64,000 nucleotides of DNA, from NCBI GenBank assembly GCA_021234155.1, contig JAJEKV010000180.1, positions 250,001-314,000 on the forward strand. The letters are read 5' to 3'. This DNA is from Isoetes taiwanensis. Lineage: Eukaryota; Streptophyta; Lycopodiopsida; Isoetales; Isoetaceae. Position 1 is the first letter of the stretch. Every line of letters starts with the position of its first letter. Below the pieces are notes generated by a model that was not told the origin of the DNA, searched no databases, and worked only from the letters and a program-made list of their open reading frames with translations. Shown one piece after another: positions 32,788 through 45,600 of this stretch. A program made the translations under genes and the position numbers.

Positions 32788-35700
32788 CTGCTATAAGACA
32801 GGGGCCCTACCCTCACTATTGCCATTCTACTCATTTCAACTTATGTACATAAAAACTAAGATAATGAGAAATATTTACTTACAGAAATCTCATCAGACGC
32901 TTTCATGTCTCTAAGAATACATCAGCGCCGAAATCTGTAGCTTGTATCTTTCCTTTTTTATTATAATATCTGGCAAAATGCCTTGATAAAGTCAATTTGT
33001 AAAGGCAAATGCCCATATGTTTCGAGTAAGATTTGTACATTTTTTTTAATATATATGCCATACCTACCAAGGGAAAACAAGCCCCAGAAAAACCCAAGGT
33101 AGATGGTAATTCATATTGCATTCAAGCAAACAAATGCCTAGAGAGAAGACCGACTTAGTCATCGATAGACTTTAGCTTCAATTGCTCAAGTGACAGTATT
33201 TCTTTTTCAATGGTACTTCAATGTTTCGCATAAATAATTGATATCAGTATCTTCTTCTTGTCCTGTTGCAAACATTTTCTTTCCATTTCCTATGTCACAT
33301 ATAATACATATGTAAGTCGAAAAGCAGATTATTCAAAGCTTTAAAATTCACACCTGAAATGTAAATCAAGTCAAGGTTCCTGGTATAACCAAGAAACTGG
33401 AATAAGAACAAAAAAAACCTTTTAAAATCTGTACAAACAGTCTTTTACCTTCCATGGACTTTTGCAAAGACCAGTTCGGGCCAATAAGCAGCCCCAAAAG
33501 AAAACAGGTGCTCATTTTCTTTTAGATCTTGGCTTATAGCAAATGCAAACAGCTCAAATGCAAATAGTTGGTGATGGCCAAATATAAGTCTAGGTCGGGG
33601 TCATCACTGCAATAAAATTATCAACGTATTCTTGGATGCACATATGGACACAATCTGCCTTCGTAATGTAATGTAACTGTAAAGCAAGATTGTCAGCATC
33701 AGATGTTGCGTTTCAGCTGGATACAAAGGCAATCGCACCATTTATATAACAATGTAACAAAAATCAGTTAGAAATATTAATTTGTTTGTGTGGATGTGCT
33801 GAACCGAAGGCAATCGCACCATTTGTACAACAATGTAACGAAAGTATCGGGATCAGTTTAAACAGTAATTTGCTCGTGTGGATGTGCATGTTCAGCAAGT
33901 ATACAGACAACATCTGTCTTAATACACATATCTAGTTTACTGAATCTTTGCAAATTAACTAAAGTCTGAGAGTTCTAAATGCAAGGAGCTAAGGCCAAGA
34001 AAGAATTGATACAAAGAATATCATAGTGGACATGTCGTAACTCCATAAAAATGTACTAGGATAAAAAGATTTGAACAAAAGGAAAGAGAGTTTTGAGGAT
34101 CAATATACATGAACAAAGATATAAACTTGCCCACAAAATGCATAAGGACATACATTAGTATCTGAAAATGCGAGCAATACAGGACAGAACTTACTACATG
34201 TGCAGACCTCTCGATCTATTTGGCTAGCAGGCTTGATCTTTTCCGGAACATAATTGCAACATAGATGTTTAACATGTAGCCATTCAAAATACAAAGGTCT
34301 ATTTGAGAAGATACTTAAGAATTAAGGCTTTTGGAGAATTTCAAAAATACGAAGGGCTTTTTGAAAATTAAGTCAACAATTAAGGTTATTTTGGTAAATT
34401 TTCCTATTAAAGTAGGATTTTCCGGTTTGGCAGAAAATCTTTTTGTTTTTTTTTTTTTTTTTTTTAGACAATTTCTTAAGGTTTTGAGGGTTTTTGGTTG
34501 TCGAAAACTTTTCCCCAATATTCCAAAAATCGAGAAAAAAAATTTGGATGATTTCTGGCTTGGGGTTTTCAGAATGGATCTCTTCACCAAATTAGAAGGA
34601 TTGAGGGCATAGATGGCATGCTAGGAATGTGGAAAACATAAATAGTATTTGTTTTTCTCACCTCTGTAAATATGGTGCACCAACATGAGCTTTATTCAGT
34701 ATTTTTTGCAACATGTCAGGATCTTGGCTTTGGCATTATCCCTCGTCAGTGCCGCATCATTTGGAGTTGTTTAATGCGTCTGTTTGAGAATCATACAGAG
34801 GTCTTGCATATGGCGAGAGACCTGGTTTGGATTGTTTACTGTGATTTTTGCAAGGGGTTTCGAGCGTCCCTGCCAGTGTTGTTGATTTCTAGATTCATCA
34901 TATTGAAGGATCGTTTCTTCCATCATATTAAAGGATCTTTCTTCCAAAACCTCTATGTTTCGCACAAGTAGAGGCCTACAGAATATTTGCTCCATAATCC
35001 TTCAAATAAGGCCGTTGCCCTTTCTTTTAAAGATTAGAAGCTTTTGTGCTATGATAGTTTTTACTTGCAAGTGAGGCTTATGCTACGGAGCATGCAAGAC
35101 AGGTCTAAGAGACTGGAGACCTTTGGACATTGCAGTTTATTGCCTATGAAATGCTTTTGTATGCTAGATGTGCATGTATGGCCCTGATGACATCATTTTG
35201 AAGAAGATAAGTCGTCTTCATGTAGCTACCTCAATTGTACTTCTTTTCCTCTCATCACTGGATGTTTTATTTCAGACTAATTAAGCATTACCCTTGCGAG
35301 AAGGTAATTTCTGTCATGTATAAATAGTTCAAATTTTCAAAACTGCTACAACTAAAATTTATCTCTGGTATGGGGAGAAATATAAGTGCCAATTGCTTCT
35401 ACACTCTGCAGTATGTGATCACAAATTTGATCTTTTCATTTGAGGTTTTTAGTTTCAATTGCTTTGGAATACAAGACTTCAATATGGCACTACCGAACAT
35501 GGAGATGAGGGATGGCATTCTTCGGGTGATTCATCTAACATGAAACAAGGTTAGATTGATATAGCAGTTGCTTCTGAATGTATGTTGCAAACCGGTTCTA
35601 TTTTTTTCCATTCTTGCAAGATTTATGGTGCTATGGTTTGAATGTATGTTGCAAACTGGTTCTATTTTTTTTTTTCATTCTTGCAAGATTTATGGTGCTA

Positions 35701-37270
35701 TGGTTTGAATATTTAACTCTTAGATTGTCTAAGTGTCGAGCCATCATTTTTTGCAATTGATATCTACATTTGATTGTTGCAGAACATATGGTTTTGAGAT
35801 CCCTCCCCCCCTCCCTCTCCCGCCAATTGGATGCGTATTGGATGCGTATATGGCTATGTTTCAGGTTTAGAGGATCATATATTGCTTTTCTTTTAGATGT
35901 CAAGATTAGAAGAGGTGATGAATAAACGGGTGATGAACACCATATGAACAGGATTCTATATCATCTCCCATGGGCTCGAGCTGTCGTTAGAACAAAGTTT
36001 ATGGAAAAATTTAGGTAACAACATTCTCGGCCCATTCACGTCCATATGAGGCCAATATTTTCTACTGCAAGCATAAAATATTGATTCTACAACAAAGGTC
36101 CTTCTGTCGCCTGTTGGCAAAAGCAACTTTACTGTCCTGTCTGTTGTTTATTCAAAAAACAATTCCTCAAATTGTTGCAAGCACCTAATGAAATGGTATT
36201 GTTGTTACATCATTTTTTAGAATTAGGTAGTTGCATTCCTATTGTTTATACATTTTGTGGAAGCAGAAATCCAATCAACATGAGTTGCAATACTATTGAA
36301 GACGCAAAATTTGTCAAGCCTGCAATTGGCATACTCCATAAAGTAACCACTTACCAACTATAGGGATAGGGCATGCTTTGCATTCTGTGCAGCTGATTCT
36401 GAGAAACATGCAAGGAAGGTATTTCTATGATTTATGCTTTCTTCATCCTATTCATCATATTCATCCTATTCATGGATGTTTCCCCATGCTTGCAAATGTG
36501 TCCCTTACCCTTGAAGGTTGTGTTGTAGAGTATAATTAAACGAGATACTTTGTTTGACATTTAAATATGCAATGTTAATTAAACGAGATACTTTGTTTGT
36601 CATTTAAATATGCAATTGTAGTCCAAATACGTTTTCGTACATTTGTGATTTTCCATTCTGCATGTATCTTAGGTTGTTAGCATGAAAGCATATGACAAAT
36701 GGGAAAGCAAATGAAAAATAGAACACATAATTAGTGTTTATTTATAATGCCACATTTTGAACATGCAGAGCTTAAAACCCATTCCTTTGGATGCATATGT
36801 ATTTTATATGTTGTGCGTTCTTCCTCCTGGTGATTAGTTCATAATGGATTCAATGCATTTTCAAAAGAGAATAATTTTGGCTTTGCAAAATGTAGGTGAG
36901 TGTTGGCTCTTTCAAATGTAATCTATGTTGACAATGATTTGTATTGCAGGTTACCTATTTCGCATTTTCAAGGTGACAATGATTTCATATTGCAACTTAG
37001 CTCTTTCATGTTTTCAAGATAACATCAAAATATGCCACATTCTCTGAAGTTGATGAGTTGCCATACAACAAGATTTGGCACGGATTTGGTCTGGACAACA
37101 TTTGGTGTTCTCATCATCAAGCATGCCAACTCTCAGATGTGTTTTGAGTCACCAAAAAACACATTTTTACAATAGAGAATTTCTTTACAGGGGAAATATT
37201 TCTTACAGATGACAGTAATTTGGAAAAAAAAATTCAGAACATCACATTATGACAAAAATACGCAACAGAA
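32788..37270. other. AT-rich region with small tandem duplications, no recognised gene
   Basis: This may include upstream introns of the methyltransferase gene; the ORF on - at 33121-32903 ends KKGKIQATDFGADVFLET but has no motif. A run of 20 T lies at 34446-34465. Tandem duplications: 35574-35710 (two ~65 bp units starting GAATGTATGTTGCAAAC) and 36532-36618 (two ~44 bp units with AATTAAACGAGATACTTTG). A degenerate repeat AGGCAATCGCACCATTT(A/G)TA occurs at about 33728 and 33806. Confidence 0.5.
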
Positions 37271-37273
37271 ATG

Positions 37274-37456
37274 TCAAATAGGATTTTTGCAACTACGCTC
37301 ATTATGACTGCCATTACCAGAACATGTGCAGTTGTATACACGCTTTTCTCTATCCATGTCTTCTGTCCTATCTCGTTTCCTTGTAGGCCTGTCTTCTGTC
37401 CTATCTCGTTTCCTTTTAGGCCTGTCAGAAGGATGACGTGTTGTAGAAGGTAGCAT
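37274..37456 (-). pseudogene. Possible MULE-type zinc-knuckle exon
   Basis: The - frame reads RKRDRTEDRPTRKRDRTED, a basic duplication matching a ~33 bp DNA tandem repeat, then YNCTCSGNGSHNERSCKN. Spacing and ending resemble the CCHC knuckle with H-N-(K/R)-R-(S/T)-C-K that closes many plant MULE transposases. Only the C-terminal ~60 residues are seen, and no core domain is nearby. Confidence 0.3.
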
Positions 37457-37612
37457 TTCATTATTTTCAAGAAGTTCAATATTTGGTGGATAAATAGCTC
37501 TAGCAATATAGCAAAATGAGCTAAGCGAGTAACCTGAATGGGTATAAGGTTCGCAAAAGATCTTTTTTCTGCCCGGTTTTGAAGGTGGGGGAGGGGAGAT
37601 TTATTGATAAGG

Positions 37613-38100
37613 TTTTTTTTTTTTTTTTTTTTTTGGGACGAAGGTCCATTTAGGGTCTCCGGTGGGATAGGGCGGCGGATGGACATATCCGGACTGATGG
37701 CAAACCCTGCTGCTTCAGATGCTCCAGATGCTTGTCTGATTGCTTCAGATGCTTGCAGAATGGTTTGGGTTCGCCGGGGTTCAACTCCCCGCCCAGTTCT
37801 TCTCGAGAGATGGCTCTGTTTCTTGAATGCCTCTGGTTTTTTGCATGCCTCTGGATTTGGTTTTTATTTTAGGTTGCGCCCGGAGCAACAGTCCGGATGA
37901 TGCTGTGGTTCCGGATTTTAGGTTCCGGATTTTAGGTTGCGGCTTGGAGGTAGATAAGGCAGATCAATCCGGCAGCTGTACACTTCTGTTTCTCTGTGCA
38001 CCTCTGTGTTGGGCCGTTTCCCTTGTATGTAACTAGTTGGTATTACCGGGGTTCGACTCCTACCAAGAAATCTTGTGTATAGCTTTTGCTTCTCGACTCT
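37613..38100 (-). mobile_element. Poly(A)-ended retroposon with two T-arm-like sequences
   Basis: A run of 22 T at 37613-37634, followed on + by GGGACGAAGGTCC, is the poly(A) end of a retroposon on -. The body is richer in GC than the flanks. On + it contains CCGGGGTTCAACTCCCCG (37768-37785) and CCGGGGTTCGACTCCTACC (near 38048), both close to a pol III B box with stem, in the orientation opposite to the poly(A). The left-right order makes the B boxes antisense to the tail, so their origin is unclear. The 5' limit is approximate. Confidence 0.45.
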
Positions 38101-39230
38101 GTAAATCTTACAGATAGCTTTGCTTCAGCGGAATTTCTGAGGTTGAAGCTTTATTTGCACGGAATTGCTCGTATTTGCACGTCTTTATGTATGGGGGAAA
38201 AGAAATTGGGACCCAATTTTTTTTCCCCATCAATATGGAAACAGGGGAGCAAAATTTCCCCCTTTCCCCTGCGGCCATAGCTGCGTTGATGCGCTCAGGG
38301 ATGGAGGCTGCGTTGATGCGCTCAGGGATCGCTGCTAGTAATAAAAAAAACTGGATCAACTCACTAAAATCTGAGCCTCGCCAAGAAGATTTACAAGAAC
38401 GTAAACCCAGCACGATTGTAGGTAATAGAAATAGGGGAGTTCTTCAGCTTTTGGCATATTATCAGAGCATTTTTCCAAAGAACACTACCTGAGATCTTGG
38501 TAAAATCCTCCGAAGAACAACTACCTGTGATCTAATCGACATGAAGATTTGCACTGAAGTTTTGCTTGCGCTTCGAAGATCTCAGACCAAAAATTTGCTT
38601 GGGGCAGACCAAGATTTGCTCAAGATCTGTGCGAACTCCGATCTGCGACCCTAAAGATGCCGGAAGACCTGCGACCCTGAAGATTTGCTCACAGATTATT
38701 TGTTTGGGGCTTCTGTGCGATGGAGGCGAGGCGATGGAGGCAGCTTAGGGCGAAGGAGGCGATGGCGAAGAAAAAGGAAACGCAAAGGGAGTAGAGGGCG
38801 GATCAGCATCTCTGAAGAAAACAGAGAAAAAAAACAGGGGCAAACCTGCTAAACCAGTCATCCGGAATTGGAAGACCCAACTTCCATTCCGGATTGTAGA
38901 GGGCTGACACGTGTCAGCAGTGGAATGGACGCCAGGGAATAAATGCGACCCTGTTTCCATATTGTATTTATTTGTACAAATTCAATGGTCTCTAATCCAA
39001 TGGTTTAGAATAAAAAAATGGAGATAATAAGGTATGCAATAAGGTATGTGATAAGGTATAAAACTCTGGACGTTGTCGTTGAAAAAGAATAACAGCAACT
39101 ACATCAAATGAAATGTGCTTTTTGTGATTTTTAGGGCAACAGCCTGAATACAAGTGGCCTCCTATCTGGAAGGCTAGCCTATCGACGTGTCAAAAAATCT
39201 GAGTCGTTATGGCTTAAGCGGTCCAAAATT
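38101..39230. other. No recognised gene
   Basis: Contains short repeats: GC(T)GCGTTGATGCGCTCAGGGAT twice near 38280-38330, and several AAGATTTGCTC and TGCGACCCT(A/G)AAGAT words at 38560-38690. The section 38700-38780 is rich in GGCGA. Confidence 0.45.
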
Positions 39231-39232
39231 CG

Positions 39233-39632
39233 ATGGCCGTTCTGGACGTTCGCCTAGGTTAGAGCAGAAGATGCTCCACAAAGGTATGGATCCACGCCTT
39301 ATGATGCTCCACAAAAATAAATCAGGGTTTTGTTAGCTCTATTTATCGTAACTCTATTTCAGCCTTAATTAAGATCATATTCAAGATCATAGTTCCCGGC
39401 ATCACAGCATAATTTGAGTTGAATGTTGATCATGATCTAGAATAGACTGTTTTCAAAATTTAATGACCGTTTTGGATCGTCGCCTAGGTTAGATCAGAAG
39501 ATGCTCCACAAAGGTATGGATCGTCGTCTATGGTTAGGTCAGAAGATGCTCCACAAAGGCAAATTAGGGTTTTTATAGCTCCTATTTATCGTAGCTTTAC
39601 CCAGCCTTATAGTTCCCGCCATCACAGAATAA
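39233..39632. repeat. Tandem duplication, ~233 bp period
   Basis: Two diverged copies, each with CGCCTAGGTTAGA(G/T)CAGAAG then ATGCTCCACAAAGGTATGGA, a TATTTATCGTA block and AGTTCCCG(G/C)CATCACAG. No coding content. Confidence 0.7.
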
Positions 39633-42600
39633 TGACGTCCTGGCATTTGAGACGTGAGTTATTATGCCATGCCATTTGCATTTCGGGTTCTCACTTTGGT
39701 ATGGACCAACATGTCTATTTGCCAGAGTGTGCTCTGTAATCTGTGCAAGTTGATGTTTAGATGTGATGGGGTCAATTCTAGCTGCAAAGTCATGTGCAAT
39801 GCATTTTTTAGTAAAAACCTCTGCATGACATGATTAAAAGTTTTATCTGATGAACAGGGCCTGAGTGATAATTTCTCTGGTGCTAGTCTTTATATGGCAA
39901 TTATACAGTCTATGGCTTTTAATTCGTCAACACAAATGTATGCCAGTCTGTATGCCTCTTAAGCTGCCTTCAATGCATCAAATAAGAAGGGGCGATGAAC
40001 TCAATGCATCAGCATATGGCTATGACTCTTTTACATTAATTATGGATATTTGAAAGACCAAAACGTCCCCCTTTGCTATGTGTAGGACAATAATGGTAGT
40101 CAATCCACATTTTGATCTACATACCTTGCTGCTGATGTGTTGCAGAACCAAAAATTCTATATGAAAATGCAGCATTCTGTATCTCTAATAATGTGCCCAC
40201 TCATCGCTCCTTCAGCCTGCCATTTCTTTCCTAGGTTTATCTTAATCAATTATTATCAGCACATAATGTTGCAAACTGGTAAAGAACGTATATGTGCTGG
40301 CACAAGGTCAATTCTTGGTTCGTTTTTGAGGTTATGACTCTGCATATTGCTTTGTAAGCCTTCTATCTTCTCTTGGACTATAGGGTCTGTGATTATACTC
40401 AGTATAATAGGGTACCTCTGCATAGGCATCCTCTAAACTAGTGGCTAGACATAGGCATCCTCTAACTAGTGGCTAGATGGAGTATTATAGTTTGGCAGCT
40501 TCCCAATTCCAGGCAATTGCATTAGAATATATTTTTCATGTTTAGGCCTGTGCATATGCTCAGTATAATAGGATACCTCTGCATAGGGATCCTCTAAACT
40601 GTTGACTAAGCTTTCCAAGGAGTATGGATGCAATACAACTGACAATTCCTCTTTGGAACAGTTAACTATTCATTTGGCGTTATTTAATTTGTTTGTTTGA
40701 AATTATTTCTCGGTTTAGGCTTAGCGTGATTTAGCTGAATTATGTTGAAAATTAGTTGCTTGTGTTCTTTCAAGAAAGTCTCGTCGCTTCCAACTTCAAG
40801 AAAGTCCTGTAGTGGACCCTCAGCCTGCCGTAACCTGCTGCAGTCTTGTCCGCTAACTTTCTTCGTATTTTGTTTGGTGGGTAATGCCTAACTATCTAGT
40901 TCTTTCTTATTGTAACTTCTATTTTTAAGATACTTGTTTGAGGATTTTTTATTACGGTTATAGACGATATCGCGTTACGCATATGTAGGTTTTTGCAGGC
41001 AGCTCAATTGGGTGGAAGGATTATCTCTTAAGGGTCTTTATTCTGGTTCAAATGGAAACCTTGCTGGAGTTCTACCGTAAGTGCTTTCTTGTTTATTTAC
41101 AGGTTATAAATTTCCATAAAAAAACTCTATTTTACTGTGTATCAAAGGCATGACTGCATGAAGAATCATATTATTTTAGACAACTTATGAAACAAAGCAA
41201 ACAATTGTTAGAACTGCTAAGAACATCCACATCCGCATGAATTTCTGGTGCTTATGACAAGTAGGTTTGTGAATGCATCATATTTTGCTTGAATGTTTAA
41301 GCATGAACGCAAGGGAAGGAGGCACAGGGAAGGAGGACCCTAAGTGAAGTTATTTATGCCCTTCAGAACTTCGTAGGAAGTAAAGGATCATAGATGGCAC
41401 AGGGGAGTGCTATTCTATCAGGGGTTCAGAGAGGCCTTATATCCTATGCCTGGAGGCAATTGAACTTGACTAACTAATCGTGTGTGTATGAACCTGTCAA
41501 GCAGAAGCTACTCAAAAAATTTCCAGAGAATTTTAGTTCAATTGCTGGTTCGAACCTCTTGTGTTTTACTGTCATTACATAGTTTAGCCCATGGTTGTTC
41601 TTACTTGGTAAAACTGGCCATTGAAACCAAGACATGACTTAAATTGAAATTCTAGTAAGAAAAGAAACCACATCTACTAGCAGCGTTTAAAAATTCCTGC
41701 TTTTAAATAACAATGATATATGATGCAAACAACAAAAGTTGAGTGCCCAGTACAAGTGCATAGTACAACTACATACAGTCCCAGATATGGTGATATGCTT
41801 GCACACACTGTTTACTACGAGCAATGGTACAGATTTATGTAGATGAGACTGAGATGCTGGTTTCTAGTGGGCAGAGAGGATTAGCTGCTACTCAATAGTA
41901 CAGAAATGGTCGAGAGAAACGGCCTTTCAGCCATACAGTCCAACAATGCAATGAGAACATCAATGCTTTGTGAGGGAGATGTCTAAAGATTATTTACATT
42001 TAACTTTAGCTTGTCTTGTTGGGAGTTATGACGATGCATATTGCTTTTTTGCAGAACTTGAGCATGGAGCGACCTGCTGTTGCTAAAAGTTTATGAAAAC
42101 TTAAGAGTAAGAAGTAAGAAAGGAGTTTAATTGATGAAGGTTATCATTGTTTTGATTCTATGTGACAAGATTATCTATTTAGACCACTAGCAGATCATTG
42201 CAGATGCATGCTTTCGCTTTTAAGCAGAGCATGGCAAATATATGAAGTTGAGAGGAGTCTTTAATAAATTACCAATAGAGCCTGATTTGGTGAGTTGGGC
42301 TGAATTCTTGGGATGTTCCGAGTGTCACGAGAAAAATGCACCTTAGATCATATGTCCGATGAATTCTGAGCAGATAAGAAACAATTCTTTTGAATTAGTT
42401 GGGAGTTCTATGATAAACAAATAAAAAAAGGATTCAGTCAATTAACGATCATCTTCAGGAAGGAAAGTTGCTTGCTGCTTATGGAAGTCAGGCTTGTTTC
42501 AATAAATTAAGATCATGAATGATATTAGGCTGTGCTATTGGTTTAGTGGCTGTGTTTCCAGCTCAAGGATTATCCAGAAATAAGCTTGCATACTCGCTGT

Positions 42601-45600
42601 GTCTCTAGCTGCCAACTGTGGCAAATAAGAACCTTTTTCCTTTCTAGAACCTTTGTCAAGTATTCTGTTTGATCTCTCGTAATAACCTGGGCATTACAGT
42701 TTGATATTTAAATTTTGGGGTGTCAAATCATTTCATGAAATCATACAAGAGTCTTGTTGGAGACTTTAATGCTTGTATAGGTCGATCTAGAACTTGAAAG
42801 TTTTATTTTAAACAAGCCACTTTTTGAAGGGAAAAAATATGTCTTCTCGGGTGTGGGGTTCAATTCTCCAATCCCTTTTTTAAGGTGCCTTACTGCAGCT
42901 GTTTAATCTAACTTTCACGAACAGCATACATAATGAATGTTTGTCACTTCATAGTAAATATTATGTTTATGGAATCAGAGCTTTCCTAATATGCACTTTC
43001 AAATGCCAAGTATAATGATTTCAGACTTCAGCTTTTCATATTTGCTTATTATACTCAATTATAGGTTGTAGAACTCTTGTATTTCATCAGGGAACTAGAG
43101 GTCTTTTACCTTTGGTAACAGATTAAGAAAATCAAGGAACTTTGTACCTCCTATGTGGTGTAATAGAATCATCTTCTCCACGTGATGGTCTAAGAGAAAC
43201 TTCTCCACATGATGATAAGACCGCACTTTGGTTACAAATGGGATGCAAGGACATCCCATATTTTGATATGCCACCGTATTAGAACATATTACTTGTTCGT
43301 GATTCGTACATGGTTCTCCATGCTTAATCTCGTAACTTATATCCTATGATACCATACATGGTTCTCCATGCTCGATCTCGTAACTTATATCCTAAGATAC
43401 CAATATTGAACTACATAAGAGAATAAATAAAAAGTATTGAGTCAACCCGCCAATAGAACTTGACTTGAAAGCTCTAATATTGCACTTGACTTGAAAGCTC
43501 TAGTATTGTAGCATTCTTAACAATCACCTCAGCAAAATGTGAGCTTAGCAAAATGTGACTGAATACAATTATTATAAACAATGCTCTGTCGTGATTACTA
43601 CCATCTCGGATCATAACATAAGCACACACTTGTACCATGATGTGGCTTCTAAGATAATAGGTTTGAAACACGAGAGTTGTTTTAATGCTAAAATTTTTAT
43701 ATCAGTTGACGTCATTGTCTGTTGCTCAACGCTAATTTGAATTTAGTTTGCATGTCAATTGACACCATCTGCAGGCTGTAGTGGATATAAGTTGTCACTT
43801 TTTGTTATCTTGCAATATTGGCCTTGTTTGGCTATCTTGCAATATTGGCCTTAGTTGGTCTTGGTTATCTTGCAATATTGGCCTTAGTTGGTCTTGTTCA
43901 ACAAGATATGCTTGTGTGTTTTTATCTTGAGCAAATGCAACATGTATCCTTGACCCCAAAAAAAAAGGGACTAGCAAAAAGGTGCAGCAAAAGGCTTGGG
44001 CAATTTTAAGCTCGAATTCACTATGTAAAATGAACAAGGTGGTCACATCCATTAGATATAGTTTTATTATGCTTTTGGAATGGAATTGATTTAAATAATA
44101 TATGTACTGAGGTCATGAAAGTGTGAAAACAATGCAGAGTGTTAGCTTTATAGAGCATTGTTTTAAAAGATATACAAAGACAACTTAAATTCACAGGAAT
44201 AGTGTAAGAAAAGGGCATGAGGATTTATGAGATATGAATGCATTGTTTTAAAAGATATACAAAGACAACTTAAATTCACAGGAATAGGGCATGAGGATTT
44301 ATGAGATATGAATGAATTGAAGGGAAATTTGGTGTAAACAAATGTAATGAGAAAACAATTTAGCGGAGCATATATTGGTGACAACGAGGTGAGTTAAATG
44401 TTCAAAATAAACGAAAGCGCGAGGATTTGAACCTATGCTTGTAACTATTAAGCCTAATATTCAGCCACTAGGTTGCCACAATTCATGATGATTTTGAAGT
44501 TGTTCAACAGTTGCCTAGAGTTGCCTAGAAACCTTAGATTCTAAATGTTCATTTGTTGCAAACTGGCCACTCGACAGCAAGCGCTTTAGTGATTTGTAAG
44601 GTACGCATCTTTGCCAAAATGTAGGAAAAAGGGCCTATTTATGAAGAACTCAAATAGGGTTGAGGACGGATTAAAAAAGCTGGTTGGCTTTTTGTTAATA
44701 TAGAGCAATGTCCTTAGCATTCTGTTAACAGAGCATTATCCTTAGCGTTCGAAAGTTATAACTTCTTCCTTCTTCAATGAAACCAAAATTCTTTGCAACT
44801 TTCTCATGCAAAACCTTTCTCATCATCATCTTCTCCTCCACAAGAGAACTTTCCCTAACTCATGAGAGCCTTCCAAATCACAGACTAGTTGGGATCTTGC
44901 TTAAGCCAAAGTCTGCATTCAATTATATTTAAAAAAAAGGCCAGCGTCATCTATCTACTTTTTTCAATACCTACATCAATCAAACTTCTATTTCTCACCT
45001 TGTTTTTATACGGTAGCTACCTTACTGCATACTTTTTACATTGTATTAAATATGACATTCCTGTGGTGCCAAGTTTTTACACCAAAGCAAAAGTAAGGCA
45101 AACCAGCCTTAAATATGAGAGAAAGAGGATTAAAAGGGATCCTCCAGAGAAAAATGATTTGTCATTACTGATTAACTGGTCTGGAAAATATAAAAGAAAA
45201 TTATAGGGCCATTGTTCAAGACTTCAAGGTTGGATAGAGAGACACAATAATGGTTTGAACATCAATACATTGTTCTTGAAAGGTTTGGTCTTCGAGGGCA
45301 TGCATGATGTTAGGTTGCCGAAGTAAAGACGAGTACCAAGAGAGAGAATCATATATGCAAATGGAACCAGATGGTAGCAATGGCTAGGGGTAATGAGGAG
45401 AGAGGTCAGATATAAGCAGGAAGACATGAAACCTCGATCTCAAGGATACCACGAGCTTCAAGAAAATTATGTGGCTACAATTTACATCAAAGTTTCATAA
45501 ATGTCTATCACTCCAAGTATTTTATCTATGACGAACTGTTTTTGAGGTGAAGACAACCGTTGGATCTACCTCCTCCAACATTCATTGCCAAGAAAATTAT

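Noticed and set aside
37604-37900. ORF starting MIRFFFFFFF
   Set aside because: Phe run is the poly(T) of a retroposon tail; the remainder has no motif.
44413-44482. tRNA gene on the - strand
   Set aside because: Good A and B boxes but poor pairing of T stem and acceptor stem; a SINE remnant is more likely.
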